From Candidatus Gaiellasilicea maunaloa (GTDB taxonomy: Bacteria; Actinomycetota; Thermoleophilia; Gaiellales; Gaiellaceae), in NCBI GenBank assembly GCA_024330215.1, contig JANDLU010000013.1:1-56702 (forward strand): 56,702 nucleotides of DNA, given 5' to 3'. This document shows positions 7,116 through 16,282 of this stretch, piece after piece. A program made the translations under genes and the position numbers. Numbering within the stretch: position 1 is the first letter of the stretch; the number at the start of each line of letters is the position of its first letter. The notes under the pieces were generated by a model. The model was not told the origin of the DNA. It saw only the letters and a list, made by a program, of their open reading frames with translations, and ran no database searches.

Positions 7116-8582
7116 ATGGAGCTGGAGCGCCTGATTGCCGCGCTCGCACCGGAGGCAGTCGTCGGAGCGGCAGTCGTCGAGGTGCGGGACCTGGCCTACG
7201 ACGCCCGGGCGGTGAGCGAGGGCGCGGCCTTCTTCTGTGTGCCCGGCTCGGTGGTCGACGGCCACGACTACGCGGTCCAAGCAGTCGAGAACGGCGCGGT
7301 TGCGCTCGTCGTCGAGCGGGTGCTCGAGCTACCGGTACCGCAACTCGTCGTCCCGGATGCGCGAGCCGCGATGGCGACGGCGGCCGACGCCTTCTTCGGC
7401 GAGCCGACGCGCAAGCTCGAGGTGGCGGGCGTGACCGGGACGAGCGGGAAGACGACGACGGCGTTCCTGCTCTGGTCGATGCTGGAGGCAGCCGGGCGGT
7501 CGCCGGGCCTGCTCGGCACCGTCGAGAGCCGCATCGGTGGCTTGACGCGGCCGGTCGTGCGCACGACGCCCGAGGCGATCGACCTCCAGCGCAGCTTCCG
7601 CGAGATGCTCGAGGCGGGGAACCGGAGCGTCGCGCTCGAGGCGTCGTCGCACGCTTCCGTCCTGCACCGGCTGGATCGTGTTCGCTTCGACGTCCTCGTC
7701 TTCACCAACCTGAGCCAGGACCACCTCGACTTCCACAGCGATCTCGACGACTACTTCGCGGCGAAGCGCCGCCTCTTCGTGGGCGCGGCGCCGCCGCCCG
7801 CCGCGGTCAATGTCGGCGACGAGTGGGGTCGCCGGCTGGCCGACGAGCTCGCGGATCAGCGCCGCGCCCCGCTCGTCACCTTCGGCTTCGCCGACGAGGC
7901 CGAGATCAGGCCCGACGACCTCGTCCTCGACGCCTCGGGCGCGCGCTTCAGCGCCGGCGGGATCGAGATCCGCTCGCGCCTCCGCGGGCGCTTCAACGTC
8001 GAGAACGTCCTCGGAGCGATCGCCGCGGGAATCCTCCTCGACGTGCCCGAGGACGAGATCGCGGCGGGGATCGAGGCGCTCGAAGGCGTACCCGGGCGGT
8101 TCGAGGCCGTCGACGAAGGGCAGTCCTTCGCGGTCGTCGTCGACTATTCGCACAAGCCGGACGCCCTCGACAACGTCCTTCGGGCCGCCCGCGAGCTCAC
8201 CGAAGGCCGCGTGCTCGTCGTCTTCGGGGCCGGCGGCGACCGCGACCGCGGCAAGCGGCCGCTGATGGGCAAGATCGCGAAGGATCTCGCCGACGTGGTG
8301 ATCGTCACCTCCGACAATCCGCGCGGCGAGGAGCCGCTGGCGATCATCCAGGACATCCTCCAGGGAGCTGGGACGGACGTCGAGATCGATCCGGACCGAC
8401 GGGCCGCGATCGGACGGGCGATCTCCCTCGCAGAGAAGGGCGACGTCGTCGTGATCGCCGGCAAGGGCCACGAGCAGGGTCAGGAAGTCGCGGGCCGCCG
8501 CCAACCGTTCGATGATCGAGAAATGGCGCGCGCGCAACTCCGCGCTTTGCGCGGATTTGCGTTAGACGAGGGATCGTCTTGA
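7116..8582 (+). CDS. murE: UDP-MurNAc-tripeptide synthetase MurE
   Basis: This 488-aa ATP-dependent ligase adds the third stem amino acid. The P-loop GTSGKTTT includes Lys112, and the carbamylated-lysine region and the C-terminal ligase domain (VVVDYSHKPDALDNVL, FGAGGDRDRGKRPLM) are complete. The substrate motif DNPR is present at residues 400-403. DNPR is the established signature of meso-diaminopimelate specificity, so the wall is predicted to be meso-DAP type. The gene starts 11 nt after ftsI and overlaps murF by 4 nt. Confidence 0.96.
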   Translation: MELERLIAALAPEAVVGAAVVEVRDLAYDARAVSEGAAFFCVPGSVVDGHDYAVQAVENGAVALVVERVLELPVPQLVVPDARAAMATAADAFFGEPTRKLEVAGVTGTSGKTTTAFLLWSMLEAAGRSPGLLGTVESRIGGLTRPVVRTTPEAIDLQRSFREMLEAGNRSVALEASSHASVLHRLDRVRFDVLVFTNLSQDHLDFHSDLDDYFAAKRRLFVGAAPPPAAVNVGDEWGRRLADELADQRRAPLVTFGFADEAEIRPDDLVLDASGARFSAGGIEIRSRLRGRFNVENVLGAIAAGILLDVPEDEIAAGIEALEGVPGRFEAVDEGQSFAVVVDYSHKPDALDNVLRAARELTEGRVLVVFGAGGDRDRGKRPLMGKIAKDLADVVIVTSDNPRGEEPLAIIQDILQGAGTDVEIDPDRRAAIGRAISLAEKGDVVVIAGKGHEQGQEVAGRRQPFDDREMARAQLRALRGFALDEGSS

Positions 8583-9814
8583 TTCGACTCTCGCTTGCGG
8601 AATTACACGCGCTGGAGCTGGGGCAGCTCGAAGGCGAAGGGGAAGTGAGCGGGCTCACGATCGACTCGCGCACGGCTTCGCCTGGCGACCTCTTCGTCGC
8701 AGTCCAACGCGGACGCGCCTTCGTGGCCGACGCCCGCGAGCGCGGCGCCGCCACTCTGATTCCGCACGACGAGCACGCTGCGCTGGCGGCGATCGGCGGG
8801 GTGCTCCGCTCTCGCAGTCGCGCGCGCGTCGTCGGGATCACGGGCTCGACCGGCAAGACCTCGACGAAGGACATCCTCGCCGCGCTCTGTGCCCCCGTGG
8901 CCCGCACGGTCGCGACCCGCGCCAGCGAGAACGCCGAGCTCGGTGTACCGCTCACCCTCGGCCGGCTCGAGCCGAACACCGAGCTCTGCCTCGTCGAGCT
9001 CGGGATGCGCGGCTTCGGCCAGATCGCCGAGCTCTGCGCGATCGCCCGGCCGGACGTCGCCGTGATCACGGCGATCGGGCCCGTCCATCTCGAGCTCGTT
9101 GGCTCGATCGACGGCGTCGCCCGCTCCAAGGCCGAGCTCGTGGCGGCGCTTCCGGCGGACGGAATCGCGGTCGTGCCGCAATCGGCCGAGCTCGAGCCGT
9201 ACCTTCGCGCCGACGTCGAGGTGCGGCGAGTGGAGAAAGTGGACGTCGAGCTCCGGCAGGACGGCGCCCACGTAGCGTTCCACGGCGGTCGGATCCGCTT
9301 CCCGCTCCGCTCGCGCCATCAGGCGCAGAACGCGCTCACCGCGCTGATCGCCTACGAGGCGCTCGGTCTGCCGCTCGAGCGCCTGCAGGAGGGAGCTGAC
9401 GGTGTCGAGCTCTCGCGCTGGCGCGGCGAGGAGCTCCCGCTTCCGGGCGGCGGGATCGCGATCAACGATGCGTACAACGCCAATCCGACCTCGCTGCGAG
9501 CCGCGCTCGAGCACCTCGCCGGCCTCGACGCCCCCCGGAAGCTCGCCGTGCTGGGCGGCATGGCCGAGCTCGGCGAGCACGCGCCGCGCTACCACCGGGA
9601 GCTCGGCGAGCTCGCGGGCGAGCTCGGGGTGGAGGTCGTCGCGGTGGGCGAGCTCGCCCGCGGCTACGGCGCCGCCACGTGGGTGGCCGACGCGCCGGCC
9701 GCCGTCGCCGTCGTGCGCGAGTGCCTCCGCCCAGGCGACGCCGTCCTCGTCAAGGCCTCTCGCGCGCTCGCGCTCGAAGGGGTGGCTCCCGCCCTGGCGA
9801 ACGGTCCGAGTTAA
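8579..9814 (+). CDS. murF: UDP-MurNAc-tripeptide--D-Ala-D-Ala ligase MurF
   Basis: This 411-aa enzyme completes the pentapeptide precursor. Visible motifs are the N-terminal DSRTASPGDLFVAV, the P-loop GSTGKTSTKD (Lys93), the SENAELGVPLTLG segment, and the C-terminal INDAYNANPTSLRAAL and VLGGMAELG, which are typical of MurF. The TTG start at 8579 overlaps the murE stop (TTGA), so coupled translation is expected. It is somewhat shorter than the E. coli enzyme (about 450 aa). Confidence 0.95.
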   Translation: MIRLSLAELHALELGQLEGEGEVSGLTIDSRTASPGDLFVAVQRGRAFVADARERGAATLIPHDEHAALAAIGGVLRSRSRARVVGITGSTGKTSTKDILAALCAPVARTVATRASENAELGVPLTLGRLEPNTELCLVELGMRGFGQIAELCAIARPDVAVITAIGPVHLELVGSIDGVARSKAELVAALPADGIAVVPQSAELEPYLRADVEVRRVEKVDVELRQDGAHVAFHGGRIRFPLRSRHQAQNALTALIAYEALGLPLERLQEGADGVELSRWRGEELPLPGGGIAINDAYNANPTSLRAALEHLAGLDAPRKLAVLGGMAELGEHAPRYHRELGELAGELGVEVVAVGELARGYGAATWVADAPAAVAVVRECLRPGDAVLVKASRALALEGVAPALANGPS

Positions 9815-10830
9815 TGGTCCGCGTCCTGATCGCCGGCCTGATCGCGATGGTTGTCTCGATCGTGATCGGCCCGAAGTTCATCGAGTTCCTGCGCCGGAAC
9901 GAGCTCGGCCAGCCGATTCGCGAAGAAGGCCCGGCCGGCCACGTCGTCAAGCAGGGAACGCCGGTGATGGGCGGTCTCCTGATCCTCCTCTGCGCCGTCG
10001 TGCCGTTCCTCGCCCTCTCGCGCTACACGCTCCCGGCGCTAACAGTCCTCTTCGTCACGGTCGGCTGTGGCGCGATCGGGTTCCTCGACGACTTCATCAA
10101 GCTCCGCCACCGCCGCTCGCTCGGCCTGAACGGCCGCTGGAAGCTGCTGCTCCTGCTCGCGATCACGGTCGTCGTCGGGATCGCCGTCCACGAGGAGGGT
10201 CGGGTCGGCACGTCGATCTACCTGCCCATCGTCGACGTCGACCTGCCGCTCTCGTACGTCTTCTATCCGTTCCTCTTCTTCGTGATCGCGGGCGCTGCGA
10301 ACGGCGTCAATCTGACGGACGGGGTCGACGGGCTCGCGGCGGGGACGGCGATCATCGCGCTCCTCACCTTCCTCTCGATCAGCGTGATCGCCTACATCCG
10401 CTCGGCACCGGCGTCCGGCGAGCGCTCCGACTACCTGCTCGACCTCTCGATCCTCGCCGCGGCGCTGATCGGGGGCGCGATCGGCTTCCTCTGGTACAAC
10501 AGCTTCCCCGCCGAGCTGTTCATGGGCGACACCGGCTCGATGGCGCTCGGCGGCGCGCTCGCCGGCTTCGCGATCGTGACCGGCACGCAGGCGCTGCTGC
10601 TCCTGATCGGCGGCATCTACGTCGTCGTCGCGCTCTCGGTGATCATCCAGGTGCTCTCGTTCAAGTACACCGGCAAGCGCGTCTTCCTGATGGCGCCGCT
10701 CCAGCATCACTTCGAGTTGAAGGCGTGGTCGGAGACGAAGATCATGGTGCGCTTCTGGATCGTGGCCGCGATCCTCTGCACGAGCGGCTTCGTCCTCTAC
10801 TACCGCTACTACCTCCAGTTTCGCCTGTGA
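9814..10830 (+). CDS. mraY: Phospho-MurNAc-pentapeptide transferase MraY
   Basis: This 338-aa polytopic membrane enzyme makes lipid I from UDP-MurNAc-pentapeptide and undecaprenyl phosphate. About ten membrane helices can be traced. The catalytic aspartate motifs are present: FLDDFIK, NLTDGVDGLA and ELFMGDTGSMALGG. The late histidine motif appears as PLQHHFELKAWSE. The ATG overlaps the murF stop by one base (TAATG). Confidence 0.97.
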   Translation: MVRVLIAGLIAMVVSIVIGPKFIEFLRRNELGQPIREEGPAGHVVKQGTPVMGGLLILLCAVVPFLALSRYTLPALTVLFVTVGCGAIGFLDDFIKLRHRRSLGLNGRWKLLLLLAITVVVGIAVHEEGRVGTSIYLPIVDVDLPLSYVFYPFLFFVIAGAANGVNLTDGVDGLAAGTAIIALLTFLSISVIAYIRSAPASGERSDYLLDLSILAAALIGGAIGFLWYNSFPAELFMGDTGSMALGGALAGFAIVTGTQALLLLIGGIYVVVALSVIIQVLSFKYTGKRVFLMAPLQHHFELKAWSETKIMVRFWIVAAILCTSGFVLYYRYYLQFRL

Positions 10831-12020
10831 CGCTCGGCCGGGTGCTCCTGCTCGGGCTCGCGCGCTCCGGCCGGGCCGCGCAGGCGGCGCTCGAGGCGAA
10901 CGGAACGGAGGTCGTCGGCGTCGACCGGACACTCGGCGACGACGGCGACCTCGCGCTGCTCGACGGCGTCGAGGTGCTCGTCAAGAGCCCCGGCGTGCCG
11001 GGCGAGGCGGCGCTCGTCGTCGCGGCGCGCGAGCGAGGAATCCCGGTGTGGAGCGAGATCGAGCTCGCCTCGCGCCTGCTCGAGAACCCGATCGTCGGCG
11101 TCACGGGGACGAACGGGAAGACGACGACGACCGAGCTACTCGGCGCGATGCTGGGTGCACCGACCGCCGGCAACGTGGGCACCGCGCTCTCCGAGCTCGT
11201 CGGCACGACCGACCGGGAACAACCCATCGTCTGCGAGCTCTCGTCGTTTCAGCTCGAGGACGTCGACACGTTCCGACCCTGGATCGCCGTCCTGCTCAAC
11301 CTCGAGCCCGACCACCTCGACCGGCACGGCAGCTTCGAGGCCTACCGCGCGGCGAAGCTGCGGATCTTCGAGAACCAGACCTCGGACGACGTCGCGATCG
11401 TTCCGCGCGGCTTCGGTGCGATCCCCGGCGAGGGTCGGCGGGTCGAGTTCTCGGCCGAGGATGAGGCGCCGGCCGAGCCGCTGATTCCCGGCGCGCACAA
11501 CCGCGAGAACGCGGCCGCCGCGACGGCCGCTGCGCGGGCCGCGGGTCTTGGCGACGACACGATCGCAGAGGCGCTCCGCACCTTCCCGGGAGTCCCGCAC
11601 CGGCTCGAGCTCGTCGCCGAGCGTCAGGGCATCCGCTACGTGAACGACTCGAAGGCGACGAACACCGCCGCCGCTCGGCGTGCGCTCACCGCCTTCGACG
11701 CGCCGCTGCACCTGATTCTGGGCGGTTCCCTCAAGGGCGAGCGCTTCGACGCCTTCGCGGAGGACGTGGCCCGCGCGAAGGTCGTCACCGCGTACCTGAT
11801 CGGCGAGGCGGCCGAGCCGCTCGCGAGCGATCTCGGCTACGCGGGCGTCCCCTTCCTCTTCTCGACGACGCTCGAGCGCGCGGTCGCGGAGGCCGCCGCG
11901 ACGGCGCGGCCGGGCGAGATTGTCCTGCTCTCGCCGGCCTGCGCCAGCTACGACCAGTTCAGCGATTTCGAGCACCGCGGAGAGGAGTTCAGGAGGCTCG
12001 TCGAGAACCTCTCCCAATGA
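10827..12020 (+). CDS. murD: UDP-MurNAc-L-alanine--D-glutamate ligase MurD (compact)
   Basis: This 397-aa enzyme adds D-Glu to UDP-MurNAc-Ala. The N-terminal UDP-binding domain is short. The P-loop GTNGKTTTTE, the NLEPDHLDRHGS segment, PGAHNRENAAAA, YVNDSKATNTAAA and the LSPACASYDQFSDFEHRG signature near the end all identify MurD. The protein is about 40 residues shorter than the E. coli enzyme, mostly through a reduced central domain between the DHLDRHG and AHNRENA segments. The GTG start at 10827 overlaps the mraY stop. Confidence 0.95.
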   Translation: MTLGRVLLLGLARSGRAAQAALEANGTEVVGVDRTLGDDGDLALLDGVEVLVKSPGVPGEAALVVAARERGIPVWSEIELASRLLENPIVGVTGTNGKTTTTELLGAMLGAPTAGNVGTALSELVGTTDREQPIVCELSSFQLEDVDTFRPWIAVLLNLEPDHLDRHGSFEAYRAAKLRIFENQTSDDVAIVPRGFGAIPGEGRRVEFSAEDEAPAEPLIPGAHNRENAAAATAAARAAGLGDDTIAEALRTFPGVPHRLELVAERQGIRYVNDSKATNTAAARRALTAFDAPLHLILGGSLKGERFDAFAEDVARAKVVTAYLIGEAAEPLASDLGYAGVPFLFSTTLERAVAEAAATARPGEIVLLSPACASYDQFSDFEHRGEEFRRLVENLSQ

Positions 12021-12030
12021 GGCGATTTCC

Positions 12031-13290
12031 GTGAACAGGGGCCAGCTCGCCCAACGCATTCTCGTGCTCGTGACGCTGAGCCTCGTCGCCTTCGGGCTCG
12101 TGATGGTCTACAGCGCCACCTCCGCCGCCGCCGCAATCGGGAACGGCGACCCGATGACTTACCTGAAGCGGCAGGGGATCTACGCAGCCCTGGGGATCGC
12201 GCTGATGCTCGCCGCGTCGCGCTTGGACAACCGGAAACTGCGTCTGCTCGCGCCCCCACTCGTCCTCGTCGCGCTGGGCCTGTGCGCCCTGCTCGTGCTC
12301 CCACCGCTCGTCGGGATCGAGCTCGCTCCCGAGATCAAGGGCGCGCGCCGCTGGATCCCGCTCGGACCCGCCTCCTTCCAACCGTCAGAGCTCGCGAAGG
12401 TGGCGCTCCTCCTCTTCGCCGCGATGGTCCTCGCCCGGAAGGGGGCTCCGCGCACGCTCGGCGAGCTCTGGCGCCCGATCGGCCTCCTCACCTGCGTCTT
12501 CTCCGCTCTGATCCTGCTCCAGCCCGATCTCGGCACGACGATCTCGCTCGTCCTCATGCTCGCCGGCATGCTGGTCGTCGCCGGTGTGCCCACGCGAGTC
12601 CTGGCCGCTGCGGGCGGAATCGCGGTCACCGTCGGGCTCGCCGCGATCTGGGTCGAGCCGTACCGCCGCGCGCGCGTCCTCAGCTTCCTCGATCCGTGGC
12701 AGGACGCGCAGGGCTCCGGCTTCCAGAACGTGCAGGCGATCATCGGGATGGGCTCCGGCGGGCTCACCGGCGAGGGGCTCGGCCACGGGATCCAGAAGAT
12801 CAACTACCTTCCCGAGGCGCACACCGACATGATCTTCGCGATCGTCGGGGAGGAGCTCGGTCTCGTCGGCACGGCCGCCGTGATCGCTGCCTTCGGCGCG
12901 TTCGCCTTCGCCGGCTTCGCGGTGGCGCTGCGGTGTCGAAATCCGTTCGGAAAGCTCGTTGCCGCCGGAGTGACGTCGCTCGTCTGCGGGCAGGCGGCCG
13001 TCAACCTCGCGGCGGTGATGGGGATCGCCCCCCTGACCGGGATTCCGCTGCCGTTCGTCTCCTACGGCGGCTCGAGCCTCGTGATCCTGCTCGGCGCGGT
13101 CGGGATCGTCCTTAACATCGCGGGAGATGAGCGCGCCCCCGAGAAGCGTGCGGCCCGACGGCCTGCGCTGTCTGATCGCCGCCGGCGGAACGGCGGGCCA
13201 CGTCCTGCCCTCGCTCGCGGTGGCGGAAGCCCTGCGCGAGCGCGGGGTGGAGGTGACGTTCGCCGGGTCGCCGGATCGCGTCGAGGCTGA
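12031..13290 (+). CDS. ftsW: Septal glycosyltransferase FtsW (SEDS family)
   Basis: This 419-aa lipid II polymerase acts with FtsI. About nine to ten membrane helices are visible, with SEDS motifs GARRWIPLGPASFQPSELAK, GLTGEGLGHGIQK, LPEAHTDMIFAIVGEELG and GIPLPFVSYGGSS. The GTG at 12031 is chosen 11 nt after the murD stop; the frame upstream is murD out of phase. The last ~55 residues are an arginine- and glycine-rich cytoplasmic tail encoded wholly within the start of murG, a 164-nt overlap that is odd for this cluster. Confidence 0.93.
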   Translation: MNRGQLAQRILVLVTLSLVAFGLVMVYSATSAAAAIGNGDPMTYLKRQGIYAALGIALMLAASRLDNRKLRLLAPPLVLVALGLCALLVLPPLVGIELAPEIKGARRWIPLGPASFQPSELAKVALLLFAAMVLARKGAPRTLGELWRPIGLLTCVFSALILLQPDLGTTISLVLMLAGMLVVAGVPTRVLAAAGGIAVTVGLAAIWVEPYRRARVLSFLDPWQDAQGSGFQNVQAIIGMGSGGLTGEGLGHGIQKINYLPEAHTDMIFAIVGEELGLVGTAAVIAAFGAFAFAGFAVALRCRNPFGKLVAAGVTSLVCGQAAVNLAAVMGIAPLTGIPLPFVSYGGSSLVILLGAVGIVLNIAGDERAPEKRAARRPALSDRRRRNGGPRPALARGGGSPARARGGGDVRRVAGSRRG

Positions 13291-14215
13291 GCTCGTCCCG
13301 AAGCATGGCTACGCGTTCGATCCGTTCCGCATCGCCGGGTTTCCGCGCCGTCCGTCCGTCGCGCTGATGCGAGCGCTGCTGCTCGCCGGCAGGGCGCCGG
13401 CGGCCTGTGCGGCGATCCTGCGCCGGCGACAACCGCACGTCGTGCTCGGCGGCGGCGGCTTCGTCGCCGGGCCGATGGTGCTCGCCGCCTGGCTCAGGCG
13501 GATCCCGGCGGCGCTGACCGAAGCAGACGCTCAGCTCGGGCTCGCGAACCGGCTCGCGTCGCCGTTCGCCCGCCGCGTCTTCCTCGCCTACGAGCTCGCC
13601 GGCCGGAAACCGCCGAAGTACCGGGTGACGGGCCGGCCGGTTCCCGTCGCGCACCGCGGCGCGACGCAGGCAGACGGCCGGGCAAGCCTCGGACTGCCGG
13701 TGGAGGGCCCCGTGCTCGCGTTCTTCGGGGCGCTGGCCGGGGCGCGCAGTCTGAACGACTTCGCCGTGGAGACCTACGGACGCTCGGGACCGGTAGTGCT
13801 GCACATCTCCGGCGAGCGGGACTTCGAGCGACTCCGGCCGCTCGTCGAGCGAGACGACTACGTGCTCGTTCCGACGACTCCGAGTTTCGGCGCGGCGCTT
13901 GCGGCTCCCGATCTCGCGGTCTCACGCGCGGGCGGGACGGTCTGGGAGCTCGCCGCCGCCGGAACGCCCTCGATCCTCGTCCCGTACCCGCACGCGACGG
14001 GCGATCACCAGACGTTGAACGCGCGGCGTTTCGAGCGCGGCGGTGGCGCGATCGTCGTTCCCGAGCCCGAGCTCGACCGCGTCGCGGCTCTCGTCGAGGA
14101 GCTGCTCGCGGATCCGGATCGGCTCGGTGCGATGCGGGCGGCGATGCGCTCGATGGCCCGGCCCGATGCGGCCGACGAGATCGCGGAGGAGCTGGTCGCG
14201 CTTGCACGGAGTTGA
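13127..14215 (+). CDS. murG: UDP-GlcNAc transferase MurG
   Basis: This 362-aa peripheral membrane glycosyltransferase turns lipid I into lipid II. The first glycine loop GGTAGHVLPSLAVAEAL near residue 20 and VVLGGGGFVAGP are the MurG donor and lipid-binding loops. The C-terminal half has VSRAGGTVWELAAAGTPSIL and HATGDHQTLNA, the UDP-GlcNAc site. The ATG at 13127 lies inside ftsW. A start any later than about 13160 would lose the first strand, so a long overlap is unavoidable. Confidence 0.95.
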   Translation: MSAPPRSVRPDGLRCLIAAGGTAGHVLPSLAVAEALRERGVEVTFAGSPDRVEAELVPKHGYAFDPFRIAGFPRRPSVALMRALLLAGRAPAACAAILRRRQPHVVLGGGGFVAGPMVLAAWLRRIPAALTEADAQLGLANRLASPFARRVFLAYELAGRKPPKYRVTGRPVPVAHRGATQADGRASLGLPVEGPVLAFFGALAGARSLNDFAVETYGRSGPVVLHISGERDFERLRPLVERDDYVLVPTTPSFGAALAAPDLAVSRAGGTVWELAAAGTPSILVPYPHATGDHQTLNARRFERGGGAIVVPEPELDRVAALVEELLADPDRLGAMRAAMRSMARPDAADEIAEELVALARS

Positions 14216-15404
14216 CGACGGCTTCGCCCGCCCGTACCGCCCGCTCGACGGCCGCCGGATCTGGTTCGTGGGAATCGGCGGCGCGGGTCTCTCTTCCTAC
14301 GCTTTTCTCGCGCGTGCCTGGGGCGCGGAGGTCGGCGGCTGGGATCGGGTCGAGACGCCTTACCTCCGCGCTCTCGACGGCGTCGAGGTCGAGGTCGGCC
14401 CGGAGCCGGTCGTCCGCGAGGATTGGGAGACGATCGTCTCGACGGCGTACGCCGCCGAGGTGCAGGGCCGGCCGCGGGCCGAGTTCCTCGCCGAGCTCGT
14501 CTCGCTCCAGCGCTCGATCGTCGTCTCGGGAGCACACGGGAAGACGACGACGGCCGGGATGATCGCGTTCGTGCTCGCGGAGCTCGGGCTCGATCCGGCC
14601 TACCTGATCGGCGGCGAGATCCCGCAGCTCGGCGGCAACGCGGCCGCCGGCGCCGGCTGGCTCGTCGTCGAGGGCGACGAGTCCGACCGGACGATCGAGA
14701 GTCTGCGGCCGGAGATCGCCGTCGTCACGAACGTCGAGCTCGACCATCACGCGACCTTCGCGTCGGCGGCCGAGCTCGAGGAGCTCTTCGAGCGTTGGCT
14801 CGCCCAGGTGCCGCAGGTCGTCCGCGGCTGGGAGTTGGAGCCGGTCTCCTTCGAGCTCGCAATCCCCGGCGAGCACAACCGGCGCAATGCGGCGGCGGCG
14901 CTCGCGGCGCTCGAGCTCGCCGGCGTGTCGCGCCTGGAGGCCGATCCTGTACTCGCCCGCTTCCGCGGCGCGGGTCGTCGCTTCGAGCTCGTCGGCGAGC
15001 GGGGCGGGGTGACGGTCGTCGACGACTACGCGCACCATCCCTCCGAGATCGCCGCGACGATCGCGGCCGCGCGCGAGCGGACGAAAGGGCGCGTGCTCGT
15101 TCTCTTCCAGCCGCACCTCTACTCGCGAACACGCCATCTCGCCCACGAGTTCGGGGCCGCACTCTCGGTGGCGGACGCCGTCTGCGTGACCGAGATCTAC
15201 CGGGCGCGCGAGGAACCCATCGAGGGGGTCGGGGGGAAGCTCGTCCTCGACGCGCTGCGACCTGGACTCCTCGCGGGCTGGGCCCCGACAATCGAGGACG
15301 GCGCGAGGATCGTCAGCCGCTGGGCGCGCGAGGGCGATCTCGTCCTGACGCTCGGCGCCGGCGACGTCGACCGCGCCGCGAAGCTGATCCTGGAGTCGCG
15401 CTGA
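14202..15404 (+). CDS. murC: UDP-MurNAc--L-alanine ligase MurC (compact)
   Basis: This enzyme of about 400 aa adds the first stem residue. Motifs are WFVGIGGAGLSSYA, the P-loop GAHGKTTTAGM, EGDESDRT, TNVELDHH, PGEHNRRNAAAALA, DDYAHHPSEIAATI and FQPHLYSRT. MurC is usually 455-490 aa. Here the central domain jumps from the TNVELDHH segment to PGEHNRRN within about 50 residues, so a block of roughly 50 residues is absent. The TTG at 14202 is the only standard start near the expected N-terminus and overlaps murG by 14 nt. Confidence 0.93.
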   Translation: MHGVDDGFARPYRPLDGRRIWFVGIGGAGLSSYAFLARAWGAEVGGWDRVETPYLRALDGVEVEVGPEPVVREDWETIVSTAYAAEVQGRPRAEFLAELVSLQRSIVVSGAHGKTTTAGMIAFVLAELGLDPAYLIGGEIPQLGGNAAAGAGWLVVEGDESDRTIESLRPEIAVVTNVELDHHATFASAAELEELFERWLAQVPQVVRGWELEPVSFELAIPGEHNRRNAAAALAALELAGVSRLEADPVLARFRGAGRRFELVGERGGVTVVDDYAHHPSEIAATIAAARERTKGRVLVLFQPHLYSRTRHLAHEFGAALSVADAVCVTEIYRAREEPIEGVGGKLVLDALRPGLLAGWAPTIEDGARIVSRWAREGDLVLTLGAGDVDRAAKLILESR

Positions 15405-15421
15405 TCGCGATCGAGGAGGCG

Positions 15422-16282
15422 GTGCCGCTTGCGCGGCTGACGACGATCGGCACCGGCGGCCCCGCGTGTGCGTTCGCGCGGCCGTCGACGCTGGCGGAGC
15501 TCGAGCAGGCGCTGGCCTGGGCGGTCGAGCACGAGCTGGCGGTTGCGACAGTCGGGCTCGGCTCGAACCTGCTCGGCGCGGATGCGGGCGTCGACGCGCT
15601 CGTGCTGCGCCTCGGTGGCGAGCTTGCGTCGGTCGCGTCGAACGGAGAGACGCTCCGCGCGGGCGGAGGCGCGCCGAACGCGGTCTGCCTCCACCACGCG
15701 CGCGCGGCCGGCCTCGGCGGGCTCGAGTTCGCCTGCGCGATCCCGGGAACGGCCGGCGGCGGCGTCTGGATGAACGCGGGCGCGTACGGGAGCGACTGGT
15801 CGCAGATCCTGATCCGCGCCCTCGTCGTCACAGCCGCGGGAAGCGGTTGGCTGACGCCCGGTGAGCTGGGGCTCTCGTACCGGCACTCGAGCATCGAGCA
15901 CGGCCAGGTGGTCGCGCAGGTCGAGTACCGGCTGACGCCGCGCCCGCCCGCCGAGATCAAGGCTGAGGTCGCTGACCTGATCGCGCGCCGCAAGGCGACC
16001 CAACCGACGAACAAGCGCACCTTCGGGAGCGTGTTCAAGAACCCGGAGCACGAGCTGGGAGCGGGGAGGATGCTCGAGGCCTGCGGGCTGAAGGGCCACC
16101 GAATCGGCGGCGCCGTGATCTCCCCGATGCACGCGAACTTCATCGAGAACGCGGGCGGCGCCACGACCGCCGACGCGCTCGCGCTGATGGGCGAGGCGCG
16201 CCGCCGAGTTCGCGAGCAGTACGGGGTCGAGCTGGAGCACGAGGTGGAGCTGCTCGGTCCGATTGCGCTTCCGAATCCGTAG
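15422..16282 (+). CDS. murB: UDP-N-acetylenolpyruvoylglucosamine reductase MurB
   Basis: This FAD- and NADPH-dependent enzyme makes UDP-MurNAc. The FAD-binding domain shows TTIGTGGPA, VGLGSNLLGADAG and IPGTAGGGVWMNAGAYG. The substrate domain shows SYRHSS, RKATQPTNKRTFGSVFKNP (catalytic Ser in GSVFKNP) and HANFIENAGGATT. The start is uncertain: GTG 15422 is used (286 aa), but the family usually has a few more residues before VPLARLTT. A CTG at 15401 would supply them and lies just before the GAGGAGG at 15413-15419. Confidence 0.92.
   Translation: MPLARLTTIGTGGPACAFARPSTLAELEQALAWAVEHELAVATVGLGSNLLGADAGVDALVLRLGGELASVASNGETLRAGGGAPNAVCLHHARAAGLGGLEFACAIPGTAGGGVWMNAGAYGSDWSQILIRALVVTAAGSGWLTPGELGLSYRHSSIEHGQVVAQVEYRLTPRPPAEIKAEVADLIARRKATQPTNKRTFGSVFKNPEHELGAGRMLEACGLKGHRIGGAVISPMHANFIENAGGATTADALALMGEARRRVREQYGVELEHEVELLGPIALPNP

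Noticed and set aside
5293-7149. 618-codon open frame on the minus strand
   Set aside because: It is antisense to ftsI, which has every transpeptidase motif. The minus-strand translation is rich in Arg, Asp and Gly repeats typical of GC-rich shadow frames.
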